From the NCBI GenBank assembly GCA_029263175.1, contig JAJCXZ010000101.1:1-64000 (forward strand): 64,000 nt of DNA. Reading direction: 5' to 3'. The notes beneath the pieces were generated by a model. That model was given only the letters and a program-made list of their open reading frames with translations. It did no database searches and was not told the origin of the DNA. A program made the translations under genes and the position numbers. This document shows positions 1-11,776 of this stretch, piece after piece (position 1 is the stretch's first letter; the number at the start of each line of letters is the position of its first letter). This DNA comes from Acidimicrobiales bacterium (GTDB lineage: Bacteria; Actinomycetota; Acidimicrobiia; Acidimicrobiales; Aldehydirespiratoraceae).

Positions 1-2
1 TC

Positions 3-422
3 TCAACGGTGGCGCTGGGCAAAGGCATCGTCGAACGACCGCGGTTCGAGGACCGCATCGAGGTGATCCGCGCGTCGGTCGCCGAGCATCCGACCATCGG
101 CGTCGTGGTCACCGACTCACGGTTGATCGTCGATATCGCCTCCGGCTACGACGTGGTGGTGATGGGCGCCGACAAGTGGGCCGAAATCGGTGAGCTCGGT
201 TGGTATGCGGACGGCGCGGCGCGGGATGCGGCGCTGGCCGCTCTCCCGCGCCTGGCCCTCGTGCCTCGGCCTCCGCTGGAGGTGCCCGCCGAGCATCTCG
301 TCCCGGTACGCGACGACATCCTGGAGATCTCATCGTCGGCGGTCAGGGCCGGCCGCACGGAATGGATGACCTCCGCTGCTCGTGAATACCACGAAGCCAC
401 GGGTGCTTGGGGAGCGGACTGA
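3..422 (+). CDS. Nucleotidyltransferase-fold protein, 3' part (5' end outside window)
   Basis: The frame is open to the window edge, so this is the C-terminal 139 residues of a longer gene. A GTG at position 9 is possible as a start but unlikely, because the reading continues upstream. The fragment resembles the C-terminal half of the nicotinate/nicotinamide-nucleotide adenylyltransferase (HIGH superfamily) fold: a strand with VVVMGADKWAEI, a conserved RDAALAALPRLALVPRP segment, and ISSSAVRAGR near the end, which matches the ISST-x-[IV]R nucleotide-binding motif of that superfamily. The N-terminal HxGH motif would lie off the window, so substrate (nicotinate mononucleotide or other) cannot be decided. 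It converges on the rhodanese gene with a palindrome between the two stop codons. Confidence 0.55.
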   Translation, partial: STVALGKGIVERPRFEDRIEVIRASVAEHPTIGVVVTDSRLIVDIASGYDVVVMGADKWAEIGELGWYADGAARDAALAALPRLALVPRPPLEVPAEHLVPVRDDILEISSSAVRAGRTEWMTSAAREYHEATGAWGAD

Positions 423-463
423 GTTGAAACGGGGGTCAGACACCCGTTTCAATCCGTTTCAAC
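423..463. repeat. Palindromic element between convergent genes (copy 1, divergent arms)
   Basis: Ten-base arms at 424-433 and 443-452 (TTGAAACGGG / CCCGTTTCAA) flank a GGTCAGACA loop. A further copy of the right arm lies at 454-463, so two alternative hairpins are possible. The element starts directly after the TGA at 420-422 and its last base is the first base of the rhodanese stop codon. It probably serves as a two-way terminator. It shares the G-run/TCTG/C-run core seen at 6388-6421 and 26374-26410, but its arms differ. Confidence 0.6.
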
Positions 464-1323
464 TAAACCTCCAAGGGCAGGTCTTTGTCGATCCAGTCGC
501 GCAGCGAACCGTCGTAGACGGTCACATCTTCATGGCCGAGGAGGTGGAGGATGAATGCGTCGCTCGTGGCTGCGATGCCCCCACCGCAATAGGTGATGAT
601 CGGGCCGGAGCCTGCGCCGGCCCTTTCGAACTCGGCTCGCAGCTCATCCAGCGGCCGGTAACGCTGGGTCACGGGGTCGACGAGACCAGCGGCCGGCACG
701 TTTGCCGCGCCTGGGATATGGCCGGGTTTGCCGTATCCGGCGTCGGTACCATCGTGATTTTCTGGCGACAGAGAGTTGATGATGCACGACGAGTGGTCAT
801 CGACCGCCGCCTGCACGCCATCGCTATCGGTGAAGATGCGTGGCCGTGGTTTGGCGACGAGTTGGCCCGCGGCGTGGACGGGAGCCGCATCGGTGCTGAC
901 CGGATTGCCTTCGGCGGCCCAGGACTTCAGCCCGCCATCGAGCACCGCTGCATTGTCGAAGCCGATCGACCGCAAGAGCCACCAGGCCCGCGTCGCCCAC
1001 ATGCTGAATCGGCTGTCGTACAGCACGACGCGGGTGCCCTCACCGATACCGGCAGCCGCGAATGCCGCGGCCAGCTCATCCGGCGCCGGAGGGGTGAACC
1101 AGAGCTCGGCGTCCGGGTCGGAGATCTCGGTGACCAGATCGAGGCGTCCACTCCCGGGGATGTGGCCCTCATCCCAGATGTCCGACGCCGTGACAATCTC
1201 TACTCCGCCTTCGGGCGCGGGCCGAATGTGGACTGTCGTGTCGAAGATTCGCAGGTCACCCGCACCCATCTGCTCGGCGAGCCAGGAGGTCGAGACAAGC
1301 GGGGACATCGGTTCGTTGGCCAT
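463..1323 (-). CDS. Rhodanese-type sulfurtransferase (two-domain)
   Basis: This 286-residue protein has the two tandem rhodanese domains of thiosulfate/3-mercaptopyruvate sulfurtransferases. The inactive N-terminal domain carries DEGHIPGSGRLDL and a VVLYDSRFSMWATRAWW strand-helix. The C-terminal domain carries GHIPGAANVP and the active-site loop YCGGGIAAT, whose Cys takes the persulfide. The family transfers sulfur from thiosulfate or mercaptopyruvate to cyanide or thiols; the loop alone does not settle the donor. I start it at the ATG at 1323, not the longer frame from 1359, because TACCGT lies five bases upstream and domain 1 begins soon after. It is divergent from the MATE gene. Confidence 0.88.
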   Translation of the reverse strand: MANEPMSPLVSTSWLAEQMGAGDLRIFDTTVHIRPAPEGGVEIVTASDIWDEGHIPGSGRLDLVTEISDPDAELWFTPPAPDELAAAFAAAGIGEGTRVVLYDSRFSMWATRAWWLLRSIGFDNAAVLDGGLKSWAAEGNPVSTDAAPVHAAGQLVAKPRPRIFTDSDGVQAAVDDHSSCIINSLSPENHDGTDAGYGKPGHIPGAANVPAAGLVDPVTQRYRPLDELRAEFERAGAGSGPIITYCGGGIAATSDAFILHLLGHEDVTVYDGSLRDWIDKDLPLEV

Positions 1324-1376
1324 TGGCCACGGTAGCCACCTGTGGCGACCCGGCGCCATCCACCTAGGTTGACCCG

Positions 1377-2705
1377 ATGCTCAACGCCGTACGGTCTCGA
1401 TGGACCGCCACCGACAGCGAGATTCTCCGTCTCGCGTTTCCGGCCCTTGGTGCGCTGACCGCTGAGCCCCTCTACGTCCTCGCTGATACCGCGGTTGTCG
1501 GCCACCTCGGCACACCGCAACTCGGCGGCCTCGCCCTGGCGTCATCGCTCATCCTCATCGCGTACGCAGTGTTCATCTTCCTCGCCTACGGCACGACGGC
1601 CGCCGTGGCGCGGCTCCTCGGCGCAGGCAAGCACCGCGAGGCTGCGCACCAGGCCGTACAGAGCATCTGGCTTGCCGCTCTGGTCGGCGCCGTCATCGCC
1701 GTTGTCGGCCTGCTCGTGGCCGAACCGCTCGTCGACCTGATGGGCGGTGAAGGCGACGTCCGCACCTTCGCTCTCACCTACTTCCGAATCTCGATGGCCG
1801 GAATCCCACCGATGCTCGTGGGCCTCGCCGGCGTTGGCTATCTCCGTGGTCTTCAAGACACGAAGCGGCCATTCATCGTCGCGATGGTGACCGCGGTGTT
1901 CAATCTGGTCCTCGAACTCGTTCTGATCTACGGCTTGGACTACGGCATCGGCGCCTCGGCGCTGTCGACGGTCATCGCCCACTGGATCAGCGCCGGCATC
2001 TTCTGTTGGTGGATCGCCAGCGCCGTCGCAGAGCACGAGGTGAGCCTGCTCCCCGATCGGCGAACGATAACGAAGCTGGCCGGGGCCGGTTTCGACCTCC
2101 TCATGCGCACCACCGCCATGCGCGGCGGTCTCCTCATTACCCTCGCTGTCGCCGCGCGGATCGGGACGGATGATCTCGCTGCCCATGAGATCTCATTTCA
2201 GATCTGGAGCGTGCTCGCGCTGAGTCTCGACGCAGTCGCGATTGCGGCTCAAGCGATGATCGGCCGGGCCCTCGGAGCGGGCGACGCCGATCTCGCCCGC
2301 CGACTCGGCCGCCGGATGATCCAATGGGGCTGGTGGGCCGGCATCGTGCTCGGACTTGTCGTCCTGGTGACGTCACCAGTCGTGCCCGGCATCTTCTCGA
2401 ACGACCCTGCCGTCACCGGGCTGACCACGTTCTTGTTGATCCACGTGGCCGTCTGGCAACCACTCAACGGCATCGTGTTCGCCCTCGACGGCATCCTCAT
2501 CGGCGCCGGCGATCTCCGCTTCCTCGCCTGGGGTATGTGGCTCGCATCAACCGCATTGATCGGGGGCGCCGTCGGTGTTCTGATGCTGGATCTCGGCATC
2601 GGCTGGCTGTGGGGCGCGATCGGCGCATGGATGGTCGTCCGTGCCGCCGCACTCATCTGGCGCTTCCAGACCGACTCCTGGCAGATCACCGGAGCCGTCC
2701 GCTAG
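1377..2705 (+). CDS. dinF: MATE-family multidrug/toxin exporter, DinF-like
   Basis: A 442-residue integral membrane protein with about twelve hydrophobic segments in two homologous halves, as in the multidrug and toxic compound extrusion family. The N-terminus (LRLAFPALGALTAEPLYVLADTAVVGHLGT) is characteristic of the DinF subgroup, with the D-T-x-x-V-G-H-L-G motif in helix 1-2. The second half begins near residue 225 (FDLLMRTTAMRGGLLITLAVAARIG), mirroring the first. MATE proteins export cationic or other small toxic compounds using a sodium or proton gradient; the substrate here is unknown. TAGGTT (1365-1370) stands six bases before the ATG, which suggests a leaderless transcript. The gene nearly abuts the convergent gatB. 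Confidence 0.85.
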   Translation: MLNAVRSRWTATDSEILRLAFPALGALTAEPLYVLADTAVVGHLGTPQLGGLALASSLILIAYAVFIFLAYGTTAAVARLLGAGKHREAAHQAVQSIWLAALVGAVIAVVGLLVAEPLVDLMGGEGDVRTFALTYFRISMAGIPPMLVGLAGVGYLRGLQDTKRPFIVAMVTAVFNLVLELVLIYGLDYGIGASALSTVIAHWISAGIFCWWIASAVAEHEVSLLPDRRTITKLAGAGFDLLMRTTAMRGGLLITLAVAARIGTDDLAAHEISFQIWSVLALSLDAVAIAAQAMIGRALGAGDADLARRLGRRMIQWGWWAGIVLGLVVLVTSPVVPGIFSNDPAVTGLTTFLLIHVAVWQPLNGIVFALDGILIGAGDLRFLAWGMWLASTALIGGAVGVLMLDLGIGWLWGAIGAWMVVRAAALIWRFQTDSWQITGAVR

Positions 2706-2709
2706 TGGG

Positions 2710-4152
2710 TTACGAACCCTTGGCGGCGAGGAGCTGAGCGATGGCGCGGCCGTCGGCTTGGCCGTTGGTGGCCTTCATGATCTGGCCGGTGAAGAAGCCC
2801 TGCATCTTCTTTTGCTCGCCATCGTCTCCGCTGGTGAAACGGATCCACTCGTCGGGGTTGTCGGCGATGAGTTGGTCGACGAGACCCTCGAGTTCGTTGC
2901 TCTCCATGGCTTCAAAGCCACGACCGGAAGCAATGGTCGCGGGGTCACCACCGGACTCGACCATGTCGGAGAGCACCTGCTTGGCCTGGGTTGCCGTGAG
3001 TTCACCGCTGGTTTCCATCCTGATCAGCGCCGCAAGCAACGGCGGTGTCAGGTTCGACCAATCGTCGACGGCCACATCGTTTTGCAGCCGAGTGAGAACC
3101 TTGTCGGCGTCAGCACCGGCTTCGATGGCATCGAGGGCCAGGCCGTCCTGACCGCGTTCCACCACCGTCGAGAGCACGTCGGGTCCGACGCCGGACAAGT
3201 CGGCGAGACGAGCGCGTCGAGCAGCCGGCAGAACTGGCAACGAAGCGTCGATCGCGGCGACGTCGGCAGCGGAGGGCTCCAGCGGCACCAGATCCGGTTC
3301 CTGGAAGTAGCGGTAGTCGTCGGCGTCCTCCTTGGACCGGCCTGGTGTTGACCGGCCGCCGTCTTCGTCCCAGTGGCGGGTCTCTTGACGGGGGGCTTCG
3401 CCGCTGTTGTACAAGTCGACGTGGCGTTGCGCCTCGTATTCGATGGCGCGACCCATGGAGCGAACGGAGTTGATGTTCTTCAACTCGCAACGGGTGCGCA
3501 GCTCCTCGGATCCGACGGGACGCACCGACACGTTGGCGTCGACGCGCATCGAACCCTCTTCCATTTTGGCGTCGCTGACCTCGATGGCGAGGAGGATGTC
3601 GCGCAACTCGTTCACGTAGGCCTTGGCGTGGTCGATCGTGCGAATGTCGGGCCGGCTCACGACCTCGACCAGGGGCACCCCGGCGCGGTTGTAGTCGACG
3701 AGCGAGAACATCGCATCGTTGATTCGACCGCCGCCGCCGATGTGAGTGGTCTTGCCCGCATCTTCTTCGATATGGGCCCGTTCGATGCCAACCACGGCAC
3801 CGTCGCTCAGCACGAGCTCGCCATCCATGCTCGTCGGCTTGTCGTACTGGGTGGTCTGATAGTCCTTGGCCATGTCGGGGTAGAAATAGTTCTTCCTCGC
3901 CATCACCGAGCCATGAACCTCACAGCCGAGCGCACGGCCGAGCTTCATGGCATAGTCAACGGCCTTGCCGTTCATCACCGGTAGCGAGCCCGGCAACCCG
4001 AGGCACACGGGGCAGACGTTGGTGTTGGGGTCGGTCGAGAACTCGTTGGCGCAGCCACAGAACAGCTTCGTCCGGGTCGCCAGTTCGACATGGACCTCGA
4101 GACCGACGACGAGTTCCCATTCGTCCGGCAGTGTTGGTTCATGCGGGCTCAT
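2710..4152 (-). CDS. gatB: Asp-tRNA(Asn)/Glu-tRNA(Gln) amidotransferase subunit B
   Basis: A 480-residue GatB of normal length. The N-terminal cradle domain starts [22 protein letters not shown] and contains [15 protein letters not shown], both highly conserved in GatB; the YQTTQYDKP and [15 protein letters not shown] segments follow. The C-terminal helical and tail (YqeY-like) domain ends near the stop. GatB binds the mischarged Glu-tRNA(Gln)/Asp-tRNA(Asn) and phosphorylates the acyl group, using ammonia tunnelled from GatA. Its ATG overlaps the gatA stop by four bases, which points to translational coupling in a gatC-gatA-gatB operon. The presence of GatCAB implies that Gln-tRNA (and perhaps Asn-tRNA) is made indirectly in this organism. 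Confidence 0.97.
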   Translation of the reverse strand: MSPHEPTLPDEWELVVGLEVHVELATRTKLFCGCANEFSTDPNTNVCPVCLGLPGSLPVMNGKAVDYAMKLGRALGCEVHGSVMARKNYFYPDMAKDYQTTQYDKPTSMDGELVLSDGAVVGIERAHIEEDAGKTTHIGGGGRINDAMFSLVDYNRAGVPLVEVVSRPDIRTIDHAKAYVNELRDILLAIEVSDAKMEEGSMRVDANVSVRPVGSEELRTRCELKNINSVRSMGRAIEYEAQRHVDLYNSGEAPRQETRHWDEDGGRSTPGRSKEDADDYRYFQEPDLVPLEPSAADVAAIDASLPVLPAARRARLADLSGVGPDVLSTVVERGQDGLALDAIEAGADADKVLTRLQNDVAVDDWSNLTPPLLAALIRMETSGELTATQAKQVLSDMVESGGDPATIASGRGFEAMESNELEGLVDQLIADNPDEWIRFTSGDDGEQKKMQGFFTGQIMKATNGQADGRAIAQLLAAKGS

Positions 4153-5597
4153 GTCGCACCTCCAGCGTTCGCGGCTGCTTCGAGCACGGCAGCGACCTGG
4201 AACGTGAGACCGTCGGCCAGGGCGGGGGCGAGCACCTGGACGCCGACGGGCAAGCCGTCGTCACCCACCCCGAACGGCACCGAAATGCCAGGATGGCCAG
4301 TGAGGTTGGACGGGATCGTGCACACATCGTTGACGTACATGGTCATCGGGTCGCTGGAACGCTCACCGAACGGGAACGCCGTGGTCGGAGCGGTGGGGGT
4401 GATCAGCACATCGAAGTTCTCGTAGACGGATGCGAAATCACGCAGCATCATCGTGCGCACTTTGAGGGCCTTGCCGTAGAAGGCGTCGTAGTAGCCGGCC
4501 GACAAGGCGTAGGTGCCGAGCATGATGCGACGCTTGACCTCGGCACCGAAGCCGGCGGTACGAGTGGCCGTGTTCATCTCACCAGTTGTGGGGGCATCGA
4601 CCCGCAGGCCGTAGCGCACACCGTCGTAGCGGGCGAGATTGCTCGACGCTTCGGCCGGAGCGACGATGTAGTACGCGCTGAGGCCGAGCGTGGCGGACGG
4701 TACCGACACCTCTTCGACGATTGCGCCCGCTGCGGCAAGCGCCTCCACCGCCTCGTTGGTGCGGGCGAGCACGTCGGCCGAGAGGCCTTCGACAGAACCG
4801 GCGCCACCGGAGAGTTCCCGGACCACACCCACACGAAGCCCCTGGACCCCGCGGCTGAGATGATCGACGGCGTTGGGCGTGAAATCGGTGATCGAGGTGG
4901 AGTCGAGCGGATCATGCCCGGCGATCACGTCGTACAGCGCTGCCGCGTCGGCGACGTCGGTCGCAAACGGACCGAACTGGTCAAGTGATGATCCGAACGC
5001 GATCAGGCCGTAGCGGCTGACGGCGCCATACGTCGGCTTCATCCCCACGATGCCGCAGAAGGCGGCGGGCTGGCGGATCGAGCCACCAGTGTCAGAACCG
5101 ATGGCAAGCGGGGCGAAGTTGGCGGCCACCGCCGCGGCAGACCCGCCGCTGGATCCGCCCGGAACCCGGCCGGTGTCGAGAGGGTTGCGGGTAGGCCCAA
5201 AGGCCGAGTTCTCGGTCGAGGATCCCATGGCGAACTCGTCGAGGTTGGTCTTGCCCACGAACACCGCGCCGGCGTCGGCCAAGCGGGAAACGACCGTGGC
5301 GTCGTAGGGCGGACGCCAGCCCTCCAGAATCTTCGACGAGCATGTGGTGGGGATGCCCCGGGTGCACATGTTGTCCTTCAGCGCCAGCGGCACACCGGCC
5401 AACGGACCAACCGGATCTCCCGCCGCGACCGCGGCATCGACCGCATCGGCCTGGCTTCGAGCCTTTTCCTCGGTGACGAGGTTGAAGGCGTGGATCTCTT
5501 CCTCGCGCTCCCTCACCCGGGCCAGATGCTCATCGAGAACAGAAGCAGCCGAGCGAGCGCCAGAGGCCACGTCGGCGGCGATCGAACGGGCGCTCAC
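4149..5597 (-). CDS. gatA: Asp-tRNA(Asn)/Glu-tRNA(Gln) amidotransferase subunit A
   Basis: A 482-residue amidase-signature enzyme, the glutaminase of the GatCAB transamidosome. The catalytic Lys-cis-Ser-Ser triad is visible: Lys in [10 protein letters not shown], the Ser pair in [14 protein letters not shown], and the [17 protein letters not shown] block. It hydrolyses glutamine and delivers ammonia to GatB. It overlaps gatC upstream and gatB downstream by four bases each, so the three subunits are probably made in equal amounts. Length and motif order are standard and nothing is missing. Confidence 0.97.
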   Translation of the reverse strand: MSARSIAADVASGARSAASVLDEHLARVREREEEIHAFNLVTEEKARSQADAVDAAVAAGDPVGPLAGVPLALKDNMCTRGIPTTCSSKILEGWRPPYDATVVSRLADAGAVFVGKTNLDEFAMGSSTENSAFGPTRNPLDTGRVPGGSSGGSAAAVAANFAPLAIGSDTGGSIRQPAAFCGIVGMKPTYGAVSRYGLIAFGSSLDQFGPFATDVADAAALYDVIAGHDPLDSTSITDFTPNAVDHLSRGVQGLRVGVVRELSGGAGSVEGLSADVLARTNEAVEALAAAGAIVEEVSVPSATLGLSAYYIVAPAEASSNLARYDGVRYGLRVDAPTTGEMNTATRTAGFGAEVKRRIMLGTYALSAGYYDAFYGKALKVRTMMLRDFASVYENFDVLITPTAPTTAFPFGERSSDPMTMYVNDVCTIPSNLTGHPGISVPFGVGDDGLPVGVQVLAPALADGLTFQVAAVLEAAANAGGAT

Positions 5598-5896
5598 CGC
5601 TCCTCCCCCAAGATCGGCGGCACACGGAACTGCCCATCCTGCTCAGCCGGGGCGACACCGAGGACTTCATCACGATCGAGCGACGGACGCCGCTCGTCGG
5701 CACGAAACACATTCACCATCGGCAACGGGTGCGACGTGGGTTCGATATCGCCCACGTCGAGGGCTTCGATGTCGGCAGCGTGGTCGAGGATGTCGCTCAT
5801 CTGGTGGGCGAACTCGTCGATCTCGGCGTCGCTCAGGTCGAGCCGGGCCAGTCGAGCGACGTGGATGACCTCGTCACGGGTGATGCGTTCGGACAT
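5594..5896 (-). CDS. gatC: Asp-tRNA(Asn)/Glu-tRNA(Gln) amidotransferase subunit C
   Basis: A 100-residue GatC, the small belt protein that wraps around GatA and GatB and stabilises the complex. It opens with [29 protein letters not shown], the usual GatC helix pair, and carries the conserved Ile-Leu-Asp and EPTSHPLP segments. It is first in the gatCAB operon, so the operon promoter should lie in the 41 bases between it and the divergent SCP2-like gene. TATCCT (5910-5905 on the minus strand) lies eight bases before the ATG, consistent with leaderless expression. Confidence 0.95.
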   Translation of the reverse strand: MSERITRDEVIHVARLARLDLSDAEIDEFAHQMSDILDHAADIEALDVGDIEPTSHPLPMVNVFRADERRPSLDRDEVLGVAPAEQDGQFRVPPILGEER

Positions 5897-5937
5897 GGCG
5901 TCAAAGGATACGAGGGCGGCCGGTCTACGCTGCGCCC

Positions 5938-6369
5938 GTGACCGCTCATCCTTTCCTCAGCCCCGAGTGGATCATCGCGATGCGCGAGATCCGTGCCGAC
6001 TACGCCGACGATGAAGGCGACCCTGGGGTGGAGCTCGCGGCCAACGTCACCGTCACCAATCCACCGTTCGGCGATGGCTCCGTGCTCGGCCACATCGATT
6101 CCAGCGGCCCGACATTGATGATCGAGGAAGGCCACCTCGACGAGCCCGAGTTCTCGCTGGAAGTCAGCTACGAATTGGCCCACCAGCTCTTCGTCAGGCG
6201 CGACCCCACCGCCGTCATGCCGGCGATTTTCGCCGGCCAGATCAAACTCACGGGCGACTCGTCGAAGGTTCTGATGTTGGCCGGTCAAATGGCCCCGCCT
6301 GCGGAAGGTGACCCCCGCCGCGATCAGCTGCGCGAAATCGTGGCCCGCATCGACGAGGTCACGGCATGA
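5938..6369 (+). CDS. SCP2 sterol-binding-like domain protein
   Basis: A 143-residue protein that fits the SCP2 sterol-carrier fold. The central part runs GHIDSSGPTLMIEEGHLDEPEFSLEVSYELAHQLFV, then a DPTAVMPAIFAGQIKLTGDSSKVLMLAG segment matching the family's typical 'F..GKIKV.GD..KLL.L' pattern. Such domains bind lipids or acyl chains in a hydrophobic tunnel. There is no signal peptide, so it is cytoplasmic. The start is GTG at 5938 with TACGCT six bases upstream (leaderless pattern). A palindromic element follows the stop and separates it from the convergent kinase gene. The ligand is unknown. Confidence 0.72.
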   Translation: MTAHPFLSPEWIIAMREIRADYADDEGDPGVELAANVTVTNPPFGDGSVLGHIDSSGPTLMIEEGHLDEPEFSLEVSYELAHQLFVRRDPTAVMPAIFAGQIKLTGDSSKVLMLAGQMAPPAEGDPRRDQLREIVARIDEVTA

Positions 6370-6387
6370 TGAGAAGCGGCACCCGGC

Positions 6388-6421
6388 AAGTCACGCTGGG
6401 TCTGTCCCCAGTGTGACTTAG
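6388..6421. repeat. Palindromic element at convergent stop codons (copy 2)
   Basis: The arms AAGTCACGCTGG and CCAGTGTGACTT pair over 12 bases with one G:T mismatch around a GTCTGTCC loop. The element lies 18 bases after the SCP2-like stop, and the stop codon of the kinase gene (minus strand, 6418-6420) is inside the right arm. It is almost identical to copy 3 at 26374-26410, 20 kb away. It probably acts as a bidirectional terminator or belongs to a dispersed palindromic repeat family. Confidence 0.75.
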
Positions 6422-8277
6422 TTTCCCGTGAGTTGGGTGGCGATGACGACGCTGATGCCGGGTAGGTGGAGTTCGCCGGCGGGTGGGTCAGTCGCCAGGA
6501 CGGGCAACGACGGGTCGCCTTGAACACCCGACACCGCGAACCCGGCGTCGCTCAGAATTGCGGTGGCCTCATCGACGTCCAGGCCGATGACTGCGGGGAT
6601 CGCTCGAGGCGCCGGCCCATCAGAGATCACGATCGAGACATTCGTGCCGGCATCGACGAATGCGCCAGCGCTGGGCTCGAACCGGATCACCAGCCCCTCG
6701 GCCACGTCATCGGAGAACTCGCGCGATCGGTTGGGTGCCAGGCGGGCATCGGTCAGCACGATCTCGGCATCACCGGGATCGAGTGACTCGGGGATTCCCG
6801 GCACCGCTCGCATCGCCGGCCCGGTCGAGACACGAAGGTCCACCGGCGCTCCGGGCTCGAGTTCGATGACCCCGGTCGGGACGAGAGCCTCGATGACATA
6901 GCCCGCGAGAATCTCCTCATGGGCTTCCTCATGGATGGTGCCGAGCGTCAGCCCTTGCTCTTCGAGTCGGTCGACCGCGTCAACCGTGGGCAACCCGTCG
7001 ACATCAGGGATACCGACCAGAGGCTCGCCCAACGAGACAAAGACGATGATCGGATCGCCCTCGGCGACCTCGGCTCCTGCCGCGGGATCGGTTTCCAGCA
7101 CTTCGCCGGCACTGGATCCCGGTTCGCGTGTGTCACGAAAATCGGGCACGAGACCGATCTCACCGAGCGCCTCGGTCGCCTGAGCACGGGTCTGTCCGGC
7201 CACATCCGGGACCTCGTGCATGATCGGCTGGTTGGAATCCCACGCCATGAAACCACCGACAACCGCAGCAATGAGCGCAATCACACCGACAATCGCCCAG
7301 GGCCAACGCACGGCCGGTTCGTCAGAAGTGACCGAAGAGTCCTGCACTGACGCCAGCGGCGACACGCCGTGAACAGTGCCGTGTTGGGTGGAATCGGTGC
7401 CTGATGCGACACCGGGAGCAGGACCGATGAGAGGAAGGGGGGTTGGACGGGCCAGATCTGTGGCCGACGCCATGAGCGACGCCGCGAGCTCACCGGCCGA
7501 CGGGCGCGCCTCGGGGTCGAGGGCACCGCAACGGCGCAACACACCCTGCATCGGTCCGAGCTCAGGATCGGGCTCGAACGGCGTATCGGCGCGGGCCATG
7601 AGTGTGGCGATCGCGGTGTCGCCGACGAACGGGACTTCCCCGGTCACCGCCTCGTTGATCGCCAGGGCGAGTGCATACACGTCGGCCGCAGGGCCCACCC
7701 GCTCACCACGAGCTTGCTCAGGTGCCGCATAGCGTGCCGTGCCGACCATGGAGCCGTCTTGGTCGGTCAGGCCGGCTTCAGCGATCGCTCGTGCCAACCC
7801 GAAGTCGGCGATGCGGAGGCGACCGGACTCGTCGTAGAGCAGGTTGGCGGGCTTGATGTCGCGGTGAATCAGATCTCGACCGTGGGCGTAGTCGAGACCC
7901 CGGGCGGCTTCGAGTCCAGTCAGCAACGCCTGCGAGGGCGTGAGGCGTTCACCGGCATCCAGCATTCCTCGCAGGCTCCCGCCCCCGAGGTATTCGGTGA
8001 CCAGGTAGGGCACATCGTCGTGGCCCCAGTCGTAGACCCCGAGCACGTGCGGATTGTTGAGCGATGCCGCGATTTGGGCCTCGGCGCGGAACCGGCGAAG
8101 GAAGGCATCGTCTTCGGCCAACCCGTCGTGCAGCACCTTCACCGCGACACGGCGACGCAGAGTGACATCGTCGGCGAGATAGACCCGCGCTGAGGCGCCG
8201 CGACCGATCGGCGCAACCAATCGATAGCGGCCTCCGAGAACGCGGCCGATGTCGCCGTCGAGGGGTGCCCGTGTCAT
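6418..8277 (-). CDS. PASTA-domain serine/threonine protein kinase (PknB-like)
   Basis: A 619-residue membrane kinase. The cytoplasmic kinase domain covers about residues 14-275: glycine loop GRGASARVYLA, ATP Lys47 in VAVKVL, catalytic HRDIKPANLL (Asp140), metal-binding DFGLA (Asp158), and APE in the activation segment. A Pro/Thr-rich linker leads to one transmembrane helix (about 324-346), then four extracytoplasmic PASTA repeats each starting near a [VI]P-x-[VI] motif. PASTA kinases sense muropeptide or lipid II and control growth and division; E. coli-type substrates are not inferable here. I chose the ATG at 8277 instead of 8367 because the kinase domain begins right after it and TACGGT lies seven bases upstream. 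It stands alone, away from the usual pbpA-rodA-pstP cluster. Confidence 0.93.
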   Translation of the reverse strand: MTRAPLDGDIGRVLGGRYRLVAPIGRGASARVYLADDVTLRRRVAVKVLHDGLAEDDAFLRRFRAEAQIAASLNNPHVLGVYDWGHDDVPYLVTEYLGGGSLRGMLDAGERLTPSQALLTGLEAARGLDYAHGRDLIHRDIKPANLLYDESGRLRIADFGLARAIAEAGLTDQDGSMVGTARYAAPEQARGERVGPAADVYALALAINEAVTGEVPFVGDTAIATLMARADTPFEPDPELGPMQGVLRRCGALDPEARPSAGELAASLMASATDLARPTPLPLIGPAPGVASGTDSTQHGTVHGVSPLASVQDSSVTSDEPAVRWPWAIVGVIALIAAVVGGFMAWDSNQPIMHEVPDVAGQTRAQATEALGEIGLVPDFRDTREPGSSAGEVLETDPAAGAEVAEGDPIIVFVSLGEPLVGIPDVDGLPTVDAVDRLEEQGLTLGTIHEEAHEEILAGYVIEALVPTGVIELEPGAPVDLRVSTGPAMRAVPGIPESLDPGDAEIVLTDARLAPNRSREFSDDVAEGLVIRFEPSAGAFVDAGTNVSIVISDGPAPRAIPAVIGLDVDEATAILSDAGFAVSGVQGDPSLPVLATDPPAGELHLPGISVVIATQLTGN

Positions 8278-8360
8278 TGGGGCCACCGTACTGTCGCCAT
8301 GACCACAGAGGGTGGCTCCCCGACCGACGATTCGGCCGCCTTCTCTGGCAGGATCACAGG

Positions 8361-8792
8361 GTGCCACGCCGTCAGAAACTGATATTCGCCGCCCTCATGA
8401 TCTTCGGACTCGGCTTCTTCGTGGCCGCCGGGATCATCGGTGGAAACGGAAGCAGCGATGATGTCTCCGTCACCAACAACCCCGCTGTCGACGCCCTGAT
8501 CCCCAACCGTGGCGACGAGGTGCTCCAACAGCAGACCGTCGGTATCGATCTCGCCGCCGACTATCGGCTCCTGGCCTTGACCATCTCGCCTGGGGCGCAG
8601 TGCACCGCGCCTGTCGATGTCACCGCGTTCACCCGCCATGTCGATGGCCTGCAGCAGTACCTGTTCACCCCGGCACCCGGCACGCCGGTCGAGGCGCTCG
8701 TCGGCGAGTTCAATTGCGCCCGGGCCGTCTTCGAAGAGATCGCCCGTCCTGGCGAGTTCCAGGAAATCGATTGGGCGTTCTCGGTCAACTGA
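8361..8792 (+). CDS. Membrane-anchored hypothetical protein
   Basis: I do not recognise the family. From a GTG at 8361 the 143-residue product has a short basic N-terminus (PRRQK), one strong hydrophobic helix (about residues 7-24, IFAALMIFGLGFFVAAGII), and an extracytoplasmic domain of about 115 residues with two Cys (in GAQCTAP and EFNCAR) that could form a disulfide. The long open frame upstream of this GTG runs into the divergent kinase gene, and the basic-plus-helix N-terminus argues for the 8361 start. It is followed within 17 bases by the convergent ligA. Confidence 0.6.
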   Translation: MPRRQKLIFAALMIFGLGFFVAAGIIGGNGSSDDVSVTNNPAVDALIPNRGDEVLQQQTVGIDLAADYRLLALTISPGAQCTAPVDVTAFTRHVDGLQQYLFTPAPGTPVEALVGEFNCARAVFEEIARPGEFQEIDWAFSVN

Positions 8793-8808
8793 CCGCCGCG
8801 CCGACGGG

Positions 8809-11776
<2,968 letters not shown>

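Noticed and set aside
382-1335. 317-codon open frame on the plus strand over the rhodanese gene
   Set aside because: It mirrors the rhodanese gene in antisense, has no homology-like motif, and arises from high GC.
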